Origin: Pseudomonadota bacterium
GTDB lineage: Bacteria > Pseudomonadota > Alphaproteobacteria > UBA828
Length of the DNA: 64,000 nt
Reading direction: 5' to 3'
Assembly: GCA_027624955.1 (NCBI GenBank)
Contig: JAQBTG010000009.1
Span: 1 to 64,000 of the forward strand
Position 1 is the first letter of the stretch. Every line of letters starts with the position of its first letter. The translations under genes and the position numbers were made by a program. Shown in pieces: positions 19,183 to 31,846 of the stretch. The notes under the pieces were generated by a model. It ran no database searches, was not told where the DNA came from, and saw only the letters and a list, made by a program, of their open reading frames with translations.

Positions 19183-19955
19183 CGGTGCATTTCATTGGCG
19201 CCGGCCCCGGCGCGCCCGACCTCATGACGCTGCGCGGCATGGCGCTGTTGCGCGCCGCCCCTGTGGTGCTCTATGCCGGCTCGCTAATCCCAGAGGCGGT
19301 GATCGCCGAGGCAGATAAATCGGCGCGCGTGGTCGATACTGCGCCGCTGACGCTCGATGAAATTATCGCGATGATCGAGACGGCGCATGCCGCTGGCCAG
19401 GACGTGGCGCGCCTCCATTCCGGCGATCCCTCGCTCTACGGTGCCATCGCCGAGCAGATTCGCCGGCTCGATACGCTCGGCATCGCCTATGACATCACGC
19501 CGGGCGTTCCGGCCTATGCCGCGGCCGCGGCGGCGTTGGGCTGCGAGCTCACGCTGCCGGGTATTGTGCAAAGCGTTATCTTGACGCGCACCTCCGTTCG
19601 CGCCTCGGCGATGCCGCCCGGCGAGGAGTTAGCAACGCTTGCCGCGACCGGCGCCACGCTGGCAGTGCATCTGTCGATCAATAATCTGGCCAAAGTGGTC
19701 CGCGAGCTAACCCCGCACTACGGAGCCGAGTGTCCCGTTGCCATTGCTTACCGGGTAAGCTGGCCGGACGAAAAATTGATACGCGGCACGCTCGGCGATA
19801 TCCGCGCCAAGACTAAACCGCTGCGCTTGACGCGCACCGCGCTTATTCTCGTCGGCCGGGCGCTCGGCGCGGCGGCTTTCGACGACAGCAAGCTCTACGA
19901 TCCCGCCCATCACCATGTGCTCCGCCCCAAATCGGCGGATCGCGATTCGTCTTAG
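19179..19955 (+). CDS. cobM: Precorrin-4 C11-methyltransferase
   Basis: CobM/CbiF methylates C11 of (cobalt-)precorrin-4. The protein has 258 residues with the N-terminal motif [31 protein letters not shown] and [15 protein letters not shown]. The ATG overlaps the cbiG-cobJ stop (ATGA); the longer open frame lies inside the previous gene. It is the last gene of this run; its TAG stop lies at the edge of a palindromic intergenic element shared with the convergent cobK. Confidence 0.95.
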   Translation: MTVHFIGAGPGAPDLMTLRGMALLRAAPVVLYAGSLIPEAVIAEADKSARVVDTAPLTLDEIIAMIETAHAAGQDVARLHSGDPSLYGAIAEQIRRLDTLGIAYDITPGVPAYAAAAAALGCELTLPGIVQSVILTRTSVRASAMPPGEELATLAATGATLAVHLSINNLAKVVRELTPHYGAECPVAIAYRVSWPDEKLIRGTLGDIRAKTKPLRLTRTALILVGRALGAAAFDDSKLYDPAHHHVLRPKSADRDSS

Positions 19956-20017
19956 AGAAAATCCCGAGCAGGTGGAATCACCTGCGACGACGCATTTGCT
20001 GGAATTAAAATGCTCTA
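19953..20017. repeat. Palindromic intergenic element between cobM and cobK
   Basis: The ends are inverted (TAGAG at 19953-19957, CTCTA at 20013-20017) and supply the TAG stops of both flanking convergent genes. Inside is a perfect hairpin, GCAGGTG-GAAT-CACCTGC, at 19968-19985, followed by AT-rich sequence with AATTAAAATG. The shape is that of a short palindromic interspersed repeat and could act as a bidirectional transcript end. I see no second copy in this window. Confidence 0.55.
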
Positions 20018-20797
20018 GTGGCTGAGACCGCGCGCCAGCCAATCCAACGCGGCCGCGATAGTCTCAACCGTCTCGCCTGGCGGCGGAGCGGGGCGGCGCA
20101 CCAAAATAACCGGTACTCCCAGAGTGCGCGCCGCGTCGATCTTGCCTTCGGTCGCCGCGCCGCCGCTGGCCCGCGTGACGAGCAGATCAATGCGGTGTTG
20201 TGTGAAAAGTTGGTGCTCACTGGCAGCATCGAACGGCCCGCGTCCCGTGATCAACATGGCTTGAGGCAAGGCCAGCGGTTCGTCCGGCGCGTCGATCAAG
20301 CGCACCAGAAACCAAGTGTCACGCAAGTCGGCGAAATGTTCGAGCGAACGCGCGCCGACGCTCAAAAAGACGCGCCTCCCTATGCTGGGAATCAGTGCCG
20401 CCGCCGCCGCCATGTCCGCCGCCTCATGCCAATGATCGCTTGCTTGGATTTTCCAGGGCGGGCGCGCGAGCACGCAACGCGGCGTGGCAGTGGCAGCAGC
20501 AGCAAGGCAGGCATGTTGTGAGATTTGCGCCGAAAAGGGATGCGTGGCGTCGATCAGAAAATCGACGCCAGTGTCTCTGAGGTAACCGGCCAGCCCCTCG
20601 ACGCCGCCGAAGCCGCCGACACGCACCTCGCCACCCACTTTGGCGGGGTTGCGGGTGCGCCCTGCGAGGGAGGAAATGACCCGCAGTCGAGCACCCAGTT
20701 CAGCCTCGGCGGCGCGCGCCAGGCGTAGCGCCTCGCCGGTGCCGCCGAGAATCAGGAGCGTTGCTTTACGGTTCGCCATATCGGCCTGCCCGGCCAA
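20015..20797 (-). CDS. cobK: Precorrin-6A reductase
   Basis: CobK/CbiJ reduces the macrocycle of (cobalt-)precorrin-6A with NADPH. The protein has 260 residues; the N-terminal LLILGGTGEALRLARA is the nucleotide-binding loop, and DATHPFSAQIS is the family's signature histidine motif. It starts inside the 3' end of cbiD. Two ATG codons are possible (20797 and 20779); the second leaves a 14-base overlap. It is co-transcribed with cbiD on the minus strand, opposite to the neighbouring B12 genes. Confidence 0.94.
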   Translation of the reverse strand: MAGQADMANRKATLLILGGTGEALRLARAAEAELGARLRVISSLAGRTRNPAKVGGEVRVGGFGGVEGLAGYLRDTGVDFLIDATHPFSAQISQHACLAAAATATPRCVLARPPWKIQASDHWHEAADMAAAAALIPSIGRRVFLSVGARSLEHFADLRDTWFLVRLIDAPDEPLALPQAMLITGRGPFDAASEHQLFTQHRIDLLVTRASGGAATEGKIDAARTLGVPVILVRRPAPPPGETVETIAAALDWLARGLSH

Positions 20798-21878
20798 TTA
20801 GGGCGCCAGCGCGGTCGAAAATCGCCACATCGACCGCGATATCCGCGCCGGCTAGTGTCTCCTTTACCTTGCCGAGGGCTTCAATCGCCACCCGGTCGCC
20901 AAGCGGTAGATCGCCGGCAAGAGCCAGAAGGGCACCGGCCGAATGGGCGGCGCGGGCCTGGGTAAGAATTTCGGCCGGCGCGCCAAGCGCTGAGAGATGC
21001 CCGGCGAGCACCTCGATATCCACTTCGCTGCGCCCGGAATGGAGGTCCATATGGCCTTGTGCGAGCTTGGATATTTTACCGAATCCGCCGGCCACTGTGA
21101 GGCGCGCAACAGGATGGCGACGGATATATTTTAACAGCGCACCGGCGAAATCGCCCATCTCCAGCAGCGCCTGTTCTTCCAGCCCGTAAAGGGCGCGCAC
21201 CGCGCTTTCCGAGGTTTTCCCCGTTGCCCCAGCGACGTGGCCGATGCCGGCGGCACGCGCGACATCCACGCCTTGATGAATAGACGCGATCCAGGCAGCG
21301 CAGGAATAGGGTGTGACGATGCCGGTGGTGCCCAATATGGAAAGGCCGCCAAGAATACCGAGCCGGGCATTCATTGTATGGGCGGCGAGCGCCTCGCCGT
21401 CATCAACTGAGATCGTGATTTCCACGTCGCCCGGCGCGCCGTGGCGCGCTGCCAGCTCTCCCACCACTTCCGCCATCATGCGGCGTGGAGCGGGATTTAT
21501 GGCCGGCTCGCCGACGCCGATTGGCAACCCCGGCAGGGTTACCGTGCCGACGCCGTCGCCGGCGCGGAACGTCACACCCGTACCGCTTTCGCCGATTCGC
21601 ACGCTGGCGCGGATCAGTGCGCGATGGGTGACATCGGGGTCGTCGCCGGCATCCTTGACGATGGCTGCCATGGCGGAGCGGTCGCCACGTTCCGTCTCGT
21701 GCAATGTGAACGACGGGGTTTGCCCGCGTGGCAGCACAATCGTGACCGGGTCGTCAAAGCTGCCGGTCAACAGCGCACCATAGGCGGCGCGTGTGGCAGC
21801 CGTGGCGCATGCGCCGGTGGTCCAGCCCTTGCGTAACGGGCCGCGTTCATCGGGTTTACGAGGATTTGTGCCAGACAT
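20766..21878 (-). CDS. cbiD: Cobalt-precorrin-5B C1-methyltransferase
   Basis: CbiD methylates C1 in the oxygen-independent pathway, a step done by the unrelated CobF in the classical aerobic route. The protein has 370 residues; family landmarks are LRKGWTTGACATAATRAAY at the N-terminus, GVGTVTLPGLPIGVGEPAINP and SILGTTGIVTPYS. No CobF is present in the window. It is divergent from cobA with a 49-base gap that contains a TAAAAT near 21915 suitable as a -10 element for cobA. The downstream gene cobK overlaps its end. Confidence 0.95.
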   Translation of the reverse strand: MSGTNPRKPDERGPLRKGWTTGACATAATRAAYGALLTGSFDDPVTIVLPRGQTPSFTLHETERGDRSAMAAIVKDAGDDPDVTHRALIRASVRIGESGTGVTFRAGDGVGTVTLPGLPIGVGEPAINPAPRRMMAEVVGELAARHGAPGDVEITISVDDGEALAAHTMNARLGILGGLSILGTTGIVTPYSCAAWIASIHQGVDVARAAGIGHVAGATGKTSESAVRALYGLEEQALLEMGDFAGALLKYIRRHPVARLTVAGGFGKISKLAQGHMDLHSGRSEVDIEVLAGHLSALGAPAEILTQARAAHSAGALLALAGDLPLGDRVAIEALGKVKETLAGADIAVDVAIFDRAGALIGRAGRYGEP

Positions 21879-21927
21879 AGCACCAGTTTAGCTCGCCGCC
21901 CTGGTGGCGCGGGTGTAAAATCGCATC

Positions 21928-22806
21928 ATGTCCAAAAGCAATAAAACATCCCTCGAGATCGCCGCTCGCGCCCTGCCAGCGATGCCGCCTTTCGAGCCTG
22001 GCTGCGTGTGGCTGGTGGGCGCTGGGCCGGGCGATCCCGGTCTCCTGTCGCTGCTCGCCTTTCACGCCCTCGGCGCGGCGGACGATATCGTTTATGACGC
22101 CCTGGTCGGGGAAGACATTCTCGCCCTCGCCGGTGCGGGAGCCGAACTGCATTATGCCGGTAAACGCGGCGGCAAGCCCTCGGCCAAGCAAGGCGATATC
22201 AGCGATAAATTGATCGATCTAGCGCGTGCCGGGCGCAAGGTGCTGCGCCTCAAAGGCGGTGATCCCTTCATTTTTGGGCGCGGCGGTGAGGAAGCGCTGG
22301 CGCTGGCGGCGGCTGGCGTGCCGTTCCGCTTGGTGCCGGGAATCACCGCGGCAGTAGCGGGCCTCGCCTATGCCGGCATTCCGATTACCGACCGGCGCGT
22401 GAATTCCGCGGTGACCTTTATTACCGGCCATGAATCAGGCGGCGGCCCGCCGGCCGGGCTCGATTGGCCGGCCCTCGCTTCGGGTGCGCCGGTATTGATC
22501 CTCTATATGGCGCTCAAGCATCTGGCGTGGATGGCCGAGCGCTTGGTAGCGGCAGGGCGCGCCGCAGATACAGCGGTAATTTTGATCAGTAAGGCGACGC
22601 TCGCAGGTCAGAAGATCGTCGAAACCAACCTGGCACGCGCTGCCGAAGATGCCGCAGCAGCCAATCTCGAAGCACCGGCGATCATCGCGATCGGCGATGT
22701 GGTCGGTCTCCGCGCCGCGCTCGATCCCGCCGCCACACCCGAGGCCCGCGCCCGCGCCGCGCTCGAATTTCTCGCCGTGCGCGCCAAAGAAGATACTGTA
22801 CCTTAG
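21928..22806 (+). CDS. cobA: Uroporphyrinogen-III C-methyltransferase
   Basis: CobA methylates uroporphyrinogen III at C2 and C7 to give precorrin-2, the entry point of corrinoid and siroheme synthesis. The protein has 292 residues: VWLVGAGPGDPGLLSLLA at the N-terminus, YAGKRGGKPSAKQGDIS, LKGGDPFIFGRGGEE and GIPITDRRVNS are all standard. It is a stand-alone methylase without the CysG dehydrogenase/ferrochelatase part, so oxidation of precorrin-2 to sirohydrochlorin, needed if CbiX acts in vivo, must come from another gene. It is followed by the SCO1-like gene. Confidence 0.95.
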   Translation: MSKSNKTSLEIAARALPAMPPFEPGCVWLVGAGPGDPGLLSLLAFHALGAADDIVYDALVGEDILALAGAGAELHYAGKRGGKPSAKQGDISDKLIDLARAGRKVLRLKGGDPFIFGRGGEEALALAAAGVPFRLVPGITAAVAGLAYAGIPITDRRVNSAVTFITGHESGGGPPAGLDWPALASGAPVLILYMALKHLAWMAERLVAAGRAADTAVILISKATLAGQKIVETNLARAAEDAAAANLEAPAIIAIGDVVGLRAALDPAATPEARARAALEFLAVRAKEDTVP

Positions 22807-22859
22807 CCCGTCCGCGCTGCTTGATGCGCCCGCCCGGGGCGCCTATCTTCACCGCTCAA

Positions 22860-23528
22860 ATGAATTTCCTTCGCCCCAAAACACCGCGCCACGATAATGA
22901 CCCGGGTAATTCTCGTGATCCACGTGGTTTGCGCCGCAATCCTCTGGTCTGGATCGCTGTGCTCGGCGCCATTGTTCTCTATACCCAGATGGACGGCTCG
23001 CTGTTGGGCAATCTCGATGAAGCGCAGCGCGCAGACGTTCATTTAACCAATGTCGGCGGGCCGTTCACGTTGACAGATCACAATGGCCGCACAGTGACGG
23101 AACAGGATTATCGCGGCCGCAATATGCTGATCTATTTCGGCTACGCTTGGTGCCCGGATGTGTGCCCCACCAAATTGCTGGTCATGGGCCAGGCGATGGA
23201 CCTGTTGGGTGACGTCGGCCAGCAAGTCCAGCCGATTTTTATCACAGTCGATCCGGCGCGCGACACGGTCGAAACGCTGGCCAAATATGTCGAGAACTTT
23301 CACCCGCGCCTGACCGGGCTGACTGGCAGCGACGCGCAAATCGCGACCGTGGCGGACGCCTACAAGGTATATTTCAGCAAGGGCGACGAACTTGATGGAG
23401 CCGACGATTATGTCGTCGATCATACCGACATCATGTATTTCATGGGCCCCGATGGTGCGCTTTTGGAATATTTTCAAACTGGCCAGCGGCCCGTCGATAT
23501 CGCCCAGGCGATCGGACAGCATTTGTGA
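22860..23528 (+). CDS. SCO1/SenC family copper-binding thioredoxin-like protein
   Basis: SCO proteins deliver copper to cytochrome c oxidase CuA or act as thiol-disulfide reductases outside the cytoplasmic membrane. The 222-residue product has one membrane anchor (about residues 28-42), then the thioredoxin-like domain with the metal-binding pair CPDVC (Cys98, Cys102) and the distal histidine in VDHTD (His188), so the copper site is complete. The frame opens earlier (ATG at 22824), but that codon lies in a GC-rich hairpin after cobA, so I prefer 22860. It is embedded between cobA and cobB, and its stop overlaps the cobB GTG. A link to B12 is suggested only by this placement. Confidence 0.88.
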   Translation: MNFLRPKTPRHDNDPGNSRDPRGLRRNPLVWIAVLGAIVLYTQMDGSLLGNLDEAQRADVHLTNVGGPFTLTDHNGRTVTEQDYRGRNMLIYFGYAWCPDVCPTKLLVMGQAMDLLGDVGQQVQPIFITVDPARDTVETLAKYVENFHPRLTGLTGSDAQIATVADAYKVYFSKGDELDGADDYVVDHTDIMYFMGPDGALLEYFQTGQRPVDIAQAIGQHL

Positions 23529-24838
23529 GTGCGGCGCGGGGGCTCATTATCGCAGCCCCCAAGTCGGGCTCCGGCAAGACCATTCTCACGCTCGGCTTGT
23601 TGCGCCAGTGGACGCGTTCAGGAATCGCCGCAGCGCCGTTTAAGGTCGGGCCCGACTATATCGATGCCGCTTATCACGCTGCCGCGGCCGGGCGCGCGTG
23701 CGCCAATCTTGATAGCTGGGCGATGCGCGGCGAAAGTCTCGACGTTAGCGCTGCGGCGTTGGCGCAAGACGCCGAATTCATTCTTGGTGAGGGTGTGATG
23801 GGGCTGTTCGATGGGGCTGCCGGTGGTGGTGGCGCGACCGCCGATCTTGCCGCCCATTTCTGTCTTCCGGTGGTCCTGGTCATCGATGTGCGCGGCCAGG
23901 GCGCTTCGGTCGCGGCGTTGGCGCAAGGGTTTGCCAGTCATCGCGCCGATGTTGAGGTCGCTGCGGTAATCTTCAACCATGTCGCCAGCCCCCGCCATGA
24001 AGACATCTTGCGGAGTGCCATGGCGCTGACCGGCATTGCCGTTCTGGGGGCGTTGCCGCGCGACGCGGCGTTGGCCTTGCCGGCGCGCCATCTTGGGCTG
24101 GTTCAGGCCGGCGAATCAGAGGATTTAGAGGCGTTCCTCAACGCCGCCGCCGATCACGTCGCGCGCCATGTCGATAGCGAGGGATTGCGCGCGCTCGGCC
24201 GGCCGCTCCACACATCGCAAGGCGCCGCGCCACCTTGCCTGCTCCAGCCGCTTGGCCGGAAAATCGCCGTCGCCCGCGATGTCGCTTTTGCCTTCAGCTA
24301 TGAGGCGGTATTGGCGGGCTGGCGCCAGGCCGGAGCGGCGCTCAGCTTTTTCTCGCCGCTCGCCGACGAAGCCCCAGACGCTGGTGCGGATGCCATTTAT
24401 CTGCCCGGCGGCTATCCGGAATTGCATGCCGGACGGCTCGCCGCCAACAGTAATTTTATGGGCGGGTTACGCCGCGCTGCGCAAAACGATGTTTTTATTT
24501 ATGGCGAATGCGGCGGCTACATGGTGTTGGGCGATGGTCTGATCGATGCGGCGGGCCAGCGCCACGCCATGGCCGGGCTGTTGCCGCTCGAGACGAGCTT
24601 TGCGGCACCCCGTCTCCATCTCGGCTACCGCGAAACAGAGATGCTGCGCGATACGCCGCTTGCCGCAAGGGGCGCGCAGTTTCGCGGTCATGAATTCCAT
24701 TATGCCGCGGTGACGCAGGAAGACGGCGCGCACTCGCTCTTTCGCTGTTCCGATTCCGGCGGCAAGGATCTCGGTAATATGGGCTTAGCGGCAGGCGCGG
24801 TGATGGGTTCGTTCATCCACCTTATCGATCGCCGTTAA
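23525..24838 (+). CDS. cobB: Cobyrinic acid a,c-diamide synthase
   Basis: CobB/CbiA amidates the a and c side chains using glutamine and ATP. The protein has 437 residues: an N-terminal ATPase domain (IAAPKSGSGKTILTLGLLR, KVGPDYIDAAYH) and a C-terminal glutamine amidotransferase domain with the nucleophile in IYGECGGYMVLG. The start is GTG overlapping the SCO1-like stop (GTGA), so translation of the two is probably coupled. The 3' end overlaps the convergent penicillin-binding protein gene by four bases. It is the last B12 gene of the cluster. Confidence 0.95.
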   Translation: MSAARGLIIAAPKSGSGKTILTLGLLRQWTRSGIAAAPFKVGPDYIDAAYHAAAAGRACANLDSWAMRGESLDVSAAALAQDAEFILGEGVMGLFDGAAGGGGATADLAAHFCLPVVLVIDVRGQGASVAALAQGFASHRADVEVAAVIFNHVASPRHEDILRSAMALTGIAVLGALPRDAALALPARHLGLVQAGESEDLEAFLNAAADHVARHVDSEGLRALGRPLHTSQGAAPPCLLQPLGRKIAVARDVAFAFSYEAVLAGWRQAGAALSFFSPLADEAPDAGADAIYLPGGYPELHAGRLAANSNFMGGLRRAAQNDVFIYGECGGYMVLGDGLIDAAGQRHAMAGLLPLETSFAAPRLHLGYRETEMLRDTPLAARGAQFRGHEFHYAAVTQEDGAHSLFRCSDSGGKDLGNMGLAAGAVMGSFIHLIDRR

Positions 24839-26811
24839 CGCAAGGCCTGCGTCATGAAATCGCGCCAGATGGCGGCCGGCGCGCCGCCGCCGGTAACGCC
24901 TTGCATCGGTTTGCCATCGTCATTGCCAAGCCAAACGCCGACCACGACATTGCCGGCAAAACCGACGAACCAAGCATCGCGGAAATTCTGGCTGGTGCCG
25001 GTCTTGCCATAGGCTGGGCCGAGCTCGGGTGGCAACGCCGCGCCGCGCCCAGTGCCGCCGGTGATGACCGCGGCGAGGAGATCGCGCATCGCGGCGGCGG
25101 GTTGTGGCGCGATCACCTGTCCGGCGCCGGATCCGGAGCGGGCATAGAGGATTTCGCCGCCCCGGTTGCGCACTTCGCGGATGCCGTGCGGCAGAGCGAG
25201 CGTGCCGTCTCCGGCGAGCGGCGCATAGGCGGCGGTCAGCTCGATCAGAGTAAGATCGCCGCTGCCGAGGCTGAGGCTAGCATCGCGCGGCAGCTCGCTT
25301 CGGATGCCGAGCCGGCGCGCCAGCTTGGCGACGCTGTTGATGCCGGCCTTCTGACCGACACGTACGGCGACACTGTTGACCGAGGCGGCAAACGCATCGC
25401 GGAGGGAAACCGGCCCGCGATATGTGCCGCTATAGTTGCGCGGCGCCCAGCCGGCGATCTCGATCGGCGCGTCCTCGAATATGTCGTCGGGCGCTAGTCC
25501 GGCTTCCATGCCGGCAAGATAGACGATGGTTTTGAACGCTGATCCGGGCTGCCGCAGCGCCTGGCTCGCCCGGTTAAACTGACTAACGCCGTAATCCCGG
25601 CCGCCGACCATTGCGAGCACCGCGCCATCTGGCGCAAGCGCCACCAGGGCGCCTTCGCCGACGGCGCGGCCAGACGCATCTTCGAGTCCACGCGCCAGTG
25701 CTGCCTCCGCTGCCTGCTGCATTGCCGGATCGAGCGTGGTGTGGACGGTCAGCGCCGGCGCCTCGCGCCCGGCATAGGCAGGCACTTGCGCCCTGACCCA
25801 ATCATTGAAATAGCGTGCCGCGCCGGATCGGTTTCTCTGCCTGATCAGGCTGGCCGGTGCAGCTTTGGCGCGCGCGGCATCCGCTGCCGCGATGAAACCG
25901 GCTGCCACCATGCTGTCGAGCACCAGCGCGGCGCGGCGGCGTGCTGCGGCAAGATCGCGCGCCGGCGAGAGCCGCGACGGCGCCTTTAACAGGCCGGCAA
26001 GCACAGCCGCCTCGGCGAGATTTACGTGCCGCGCAGATTTGCCGAAATAACGCTTTGCCGCCGCATCGACGCCATAGCTTCCGGCGCCGAGATAAACCCG
26101 GTTGAGATAGAGCGTGAGGATTTCGTCCTTGCTAAAGTCGCGCTCCAGGCGAAAGGCCAGGAACAGTTCTTGAACTTTGCGCTCAAGCGATTTTGCCGGC
26201 GTGAGAAAGGCGATTTTGGCCAATTGCTGGGTGATGGTGCTGCCGCCTTCGCGCAGACGCCCGGACACGATATTGCGCCACAGCGCCCGCAGCACGCCCA
26301 TCGCGTCCATGCCGCCATGCTCGTAGAATCGCCGGTCTTCAATGGCGACGACGGCTTGCGGCAGCAGCGGTGACATCTCGCGCACGGCGACGAATTCGCC
26401 CCAATGGGCGCCGAAGCTGGCCAGCGTCGAACCGTCCGCGGCCAATAGGGTGACGGCGGGCGCGCTTTTGGGTCCGGTGAGACTATCGCTGTCGGGCAGG
26501 TCATGGGCGACATAGGCTATGAAGCCGGCGGCCAGGAGAGTCAGCCAAATCAGAGCAATCAGCGCTATCCTGATTTCTCGCCAAGGAGATTTACGCCGCT
26601 TTCTAGGGGTTTTCTTTTGGTCGACGGTTCTCGGCAGCGTGTCGGCGGGCTTTGGCTTTGCGCTGGCCGCCTTGAGCTTGGCGCTCGCGGCCTTGGGCTT
26701 CGCGCTCGCGGCCTTGGGCTTCGCAGTTGCGGCCTTAGGCTTTGCACTAGCGTCGCTGGATTTCGCCTTTTTCCCTCGGGACGCGCTCTTAGATTTTGGC
26801 GATTTGGCCAT
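24835..26811 (-). CDS. Class A penicillin-binding protein (PBP1A family)
   Basis: This bifunctional peptidoglycan synthase has 658 residues. The first 75 residues are cytoplasmic, basic and repetitive (see the repeat entry). A membrane segment follows at about 82-101. Next is the glycosyltransferase domain with EDRRFYEHGG and EGGSTITQQLAK, and then the transpeptidase domain with the serine motif PGSAFKT, SVNS and GKTGTSQNFRDAWFVGF. All catalytic motifs are intact. It follows gyrB on the same strand with an 18-base gap and is convergent with cobB. Which PBP1 paralogue it is (mrcA, pbpC-like or another) cannot be settled from this sequence. Confidence 0.93.
   Translation of the reverse strand: MAKSPKSKSASRGKKAKSSDASAKPKAATAKPKAASAKPKAASAKLKAASAKPKPADTLPRTVDQKKTPRKRRKSPWREIRIALIALIWLTLLAAGFIAYVAHDLPDSDSLTGPKSAPAVTLLAADGSTLASFGAHWGEFVAVREMSPLLPQAVVAIEDRRFYEHGGMDAMGVLRALWRNIVSGRLREGGSTITQQLAKIAFLTPAKSLERKVQELFLAFRLERDFSKDEILTLYLNRVYLGAGSYGVDAAAKRYFGKSARHVNLAEAAVLAGLLKAPSRLSPARDLAAARRRAALVLDSMVAAGFIAAADAARAKAAPASLIRQRNRSGAARYFNDWVRAQVPAYAGREAPALTVHTTLDPAMQQAAEAALARGLEDASGRAVGEGALVALAPDGAVLAMVGGRDYGVSQFNRASQALRQPGSAFKTIVYLAGMEAGLAPDDIFEDAPIEIAGWAPRNYSGTYRGPVSLRDAFAASVNSVAVRVGQKAGINSVAKLARRLGIRSELPRDASLSLGSGDLTLIELTAAYAPLAGDGTLALPHGIREVRNRGGEILYARSGSGAGQVIAPQPAAAMRDLLAAVITGGTGRGAALPPELGPAYGKTGTSQNFRDAWFVGFAGNVVVGVWLGNDDGKPMQGVTGGGAPAAIWRDFMTQALR
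26650..26745 (-). repeat. 21-bp tandem repeats coding AKPKAAS units in the PBP N-terminus
   Basis: About four and a half copies of a 21-base unit encode AKPKAAT/AKPKAAS/AKLKAAS at residues 23-54 of the penicillin-binding protein. Copies differ by single bases (for example one Pro to Leu), so the array is old enough to have diverged. The Lys/Ala/Pro composition resembles histone-H1-like tails. Confidence 0.85.
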
Positions 26812-26828
26812 GGCCGGCGCTCGAGGTC

Positions 26829-30519
<3,691 letters not shown>

Positions 30520-31641
30520 CTAAACACGCATGGGCATGATGACGTAAACGACGTTTTCATCTTCTGAATCACGCACCAAAGTGGGTGACGCCGAATCCGC
30601 AAGGCGAAATTCGATGGTTTCGCCGACGATCTGCTTGGCCATATCGAGTACATATCGGGAGTTGAAGCCAATTTCCATTTTTTCCAGATTGTACTGCGCA
30701 TCAAGTTCTTCCGAGGCCGCACCCGCATCCGGACTGGTCGCCGACAGCGTCATCTGCGAATCTTCGAGGCTGATCTTGATGGCCCTCGATTTCTCGGTGG
30801 AAATCGTCGATACGCGATCAACCGCCTGTATGAAGGCATGCTTGTCGACCGTCATGATTTTATCGTTCGCTGACGGTATAACGCGCTCATAATCGGGAAA
30901 AGAGCCGTCGATCAATTTAGAAGTCAGGATCGCGCCGTCGAACGCGAAGCGGACCTTGCTGCTAGAAAGCGCAATCATCACGTCGCCGTCGCTTTCATCG
31001 ATCAGCTTGCGCAATTCGGCCACGGTCTTGCGGGGAACGATGACGCCGGGAATGTTTTCTGCGCCCGCCGGCAATGCGGTGTCGACTCGCGCCAGGCGGT
31101 GTCCGTCGGTCGCCACGGCGCGCAAACATTTGGCACCCTCGTCGCCCGCTGCATGCAAATAGATGCCGTTCAAATAATACCGCGTTTCCTCGGTCGAGAT
31201 AGCGAAGGCGGTCTTATCGATCAGACGCTTAAGATCGCCGGCGGAAACCGCAAATCGATGGTCCAGTTCTCCATCCGCCATGACCGGAAAATCCTCGACC
31301 GGCAGGCACGACAAAGTAAATCGCGAACGGCCGGAGCGAATTTCGAGCTTGCCGCCATCCTGGATCAATGAAATCTCGACTTGGGCGCCTTCAGCCAACT
31401 TGCGTACGATATCGTACAGCATATGGGCGGATGTCGTCGTGGCGCCGGATTGCGCCACATTCGCCGGCGCCGCTTCGATCACCGCGAGGTCCATGTCCGT
31501 CGCTGTCAGGTGCAATTTCTCATCATCACCCGCGTCGAGCCGGACATTGGAGAGAATAGGGATCGTGTTGCGTCTCTCAACGACGCTCTGAACATGCGCG
31601 AGGGACTTCAGCAGCGCACTCCGTTCAATCGTCAATTTCAT
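30520..31641 (-). CDS. dnaN: DNA polymerase III beta sliding clamp
   Basis: The clamp tethers polymerase III to DNA as a ring dimer. The 373-residue protein begins MKLTIERSALLKSLAHVQSV and ends with the conserved VYVIMPMRV hydrophobic tail. Three clamp domains fit the length. It is separated from dnaA by about 200 bases of AT-richer sequence that can hold its own promoter (TATAAA and TATAAC hexamers lie within 35 bases of the start on the minus strand). Confidence 0.97.
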   Translation of the reverse strand: MKLTIERSALLKSLAHVQSVVERRNTIPILSNVRLDAGDDEKLHLTATDMDLAVIEAAPANVAQSGATTTSAHMLYDIVRKLAEGAQVEISLIQDGGKLEIRSGRSRFTLSCLPVEDFPVMADGELDHRFAVSAGDLKRLIDKTAFAISTEETRYYLNGIYLHAAGDEGAKCLRAVATDGHRLARVDTALPAGAENIPGVIVPRKTVAELRKLIDESDGDVMIALSSSKVRFAFDGAILTSKLIDGSFPDYERVIPSANDKIMTVDKHAFIQAVDRVSTISTEKSRAIKISLEDSQMTLSATSPDAGAASEELDAQYNLEKMEIGFNSRYVLDMAKQIVGETIEFRLADSASPTLVRDSEDENVVYVIMPMRV

Positions 31642-31846
31642 GGCAATACAATACGAGTTATAGATTTATAAAAAAACGTGGTTTTGGTCCCGAAACGAGC
31701 CGTTCCAGCGTCATTCGAGACGCGCCGAATCGGAACTCTCCAACCATTCTTAAATATAACAGATAGGGGGCGAATTCGGCACTAAAAACACGCGTCGAAG
31801 GGGCACCGGGTTGACCTCGGCAACAGCGCCTCAGCGAGACGATCCG
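31642..31846. other. dnaA-dnaN intergenic region
   Basis: These 205 bases hold no gene. The part near dnaN is AT-rich, with a run of T and TATA-like hexamers on the minus strand that suit a dnaN promoter. I see no TTATCCACA-type DnaA box on either strand and no hairpin with a T-tract convincing enough to call a dnaA terminator. Confidence 0.5.
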
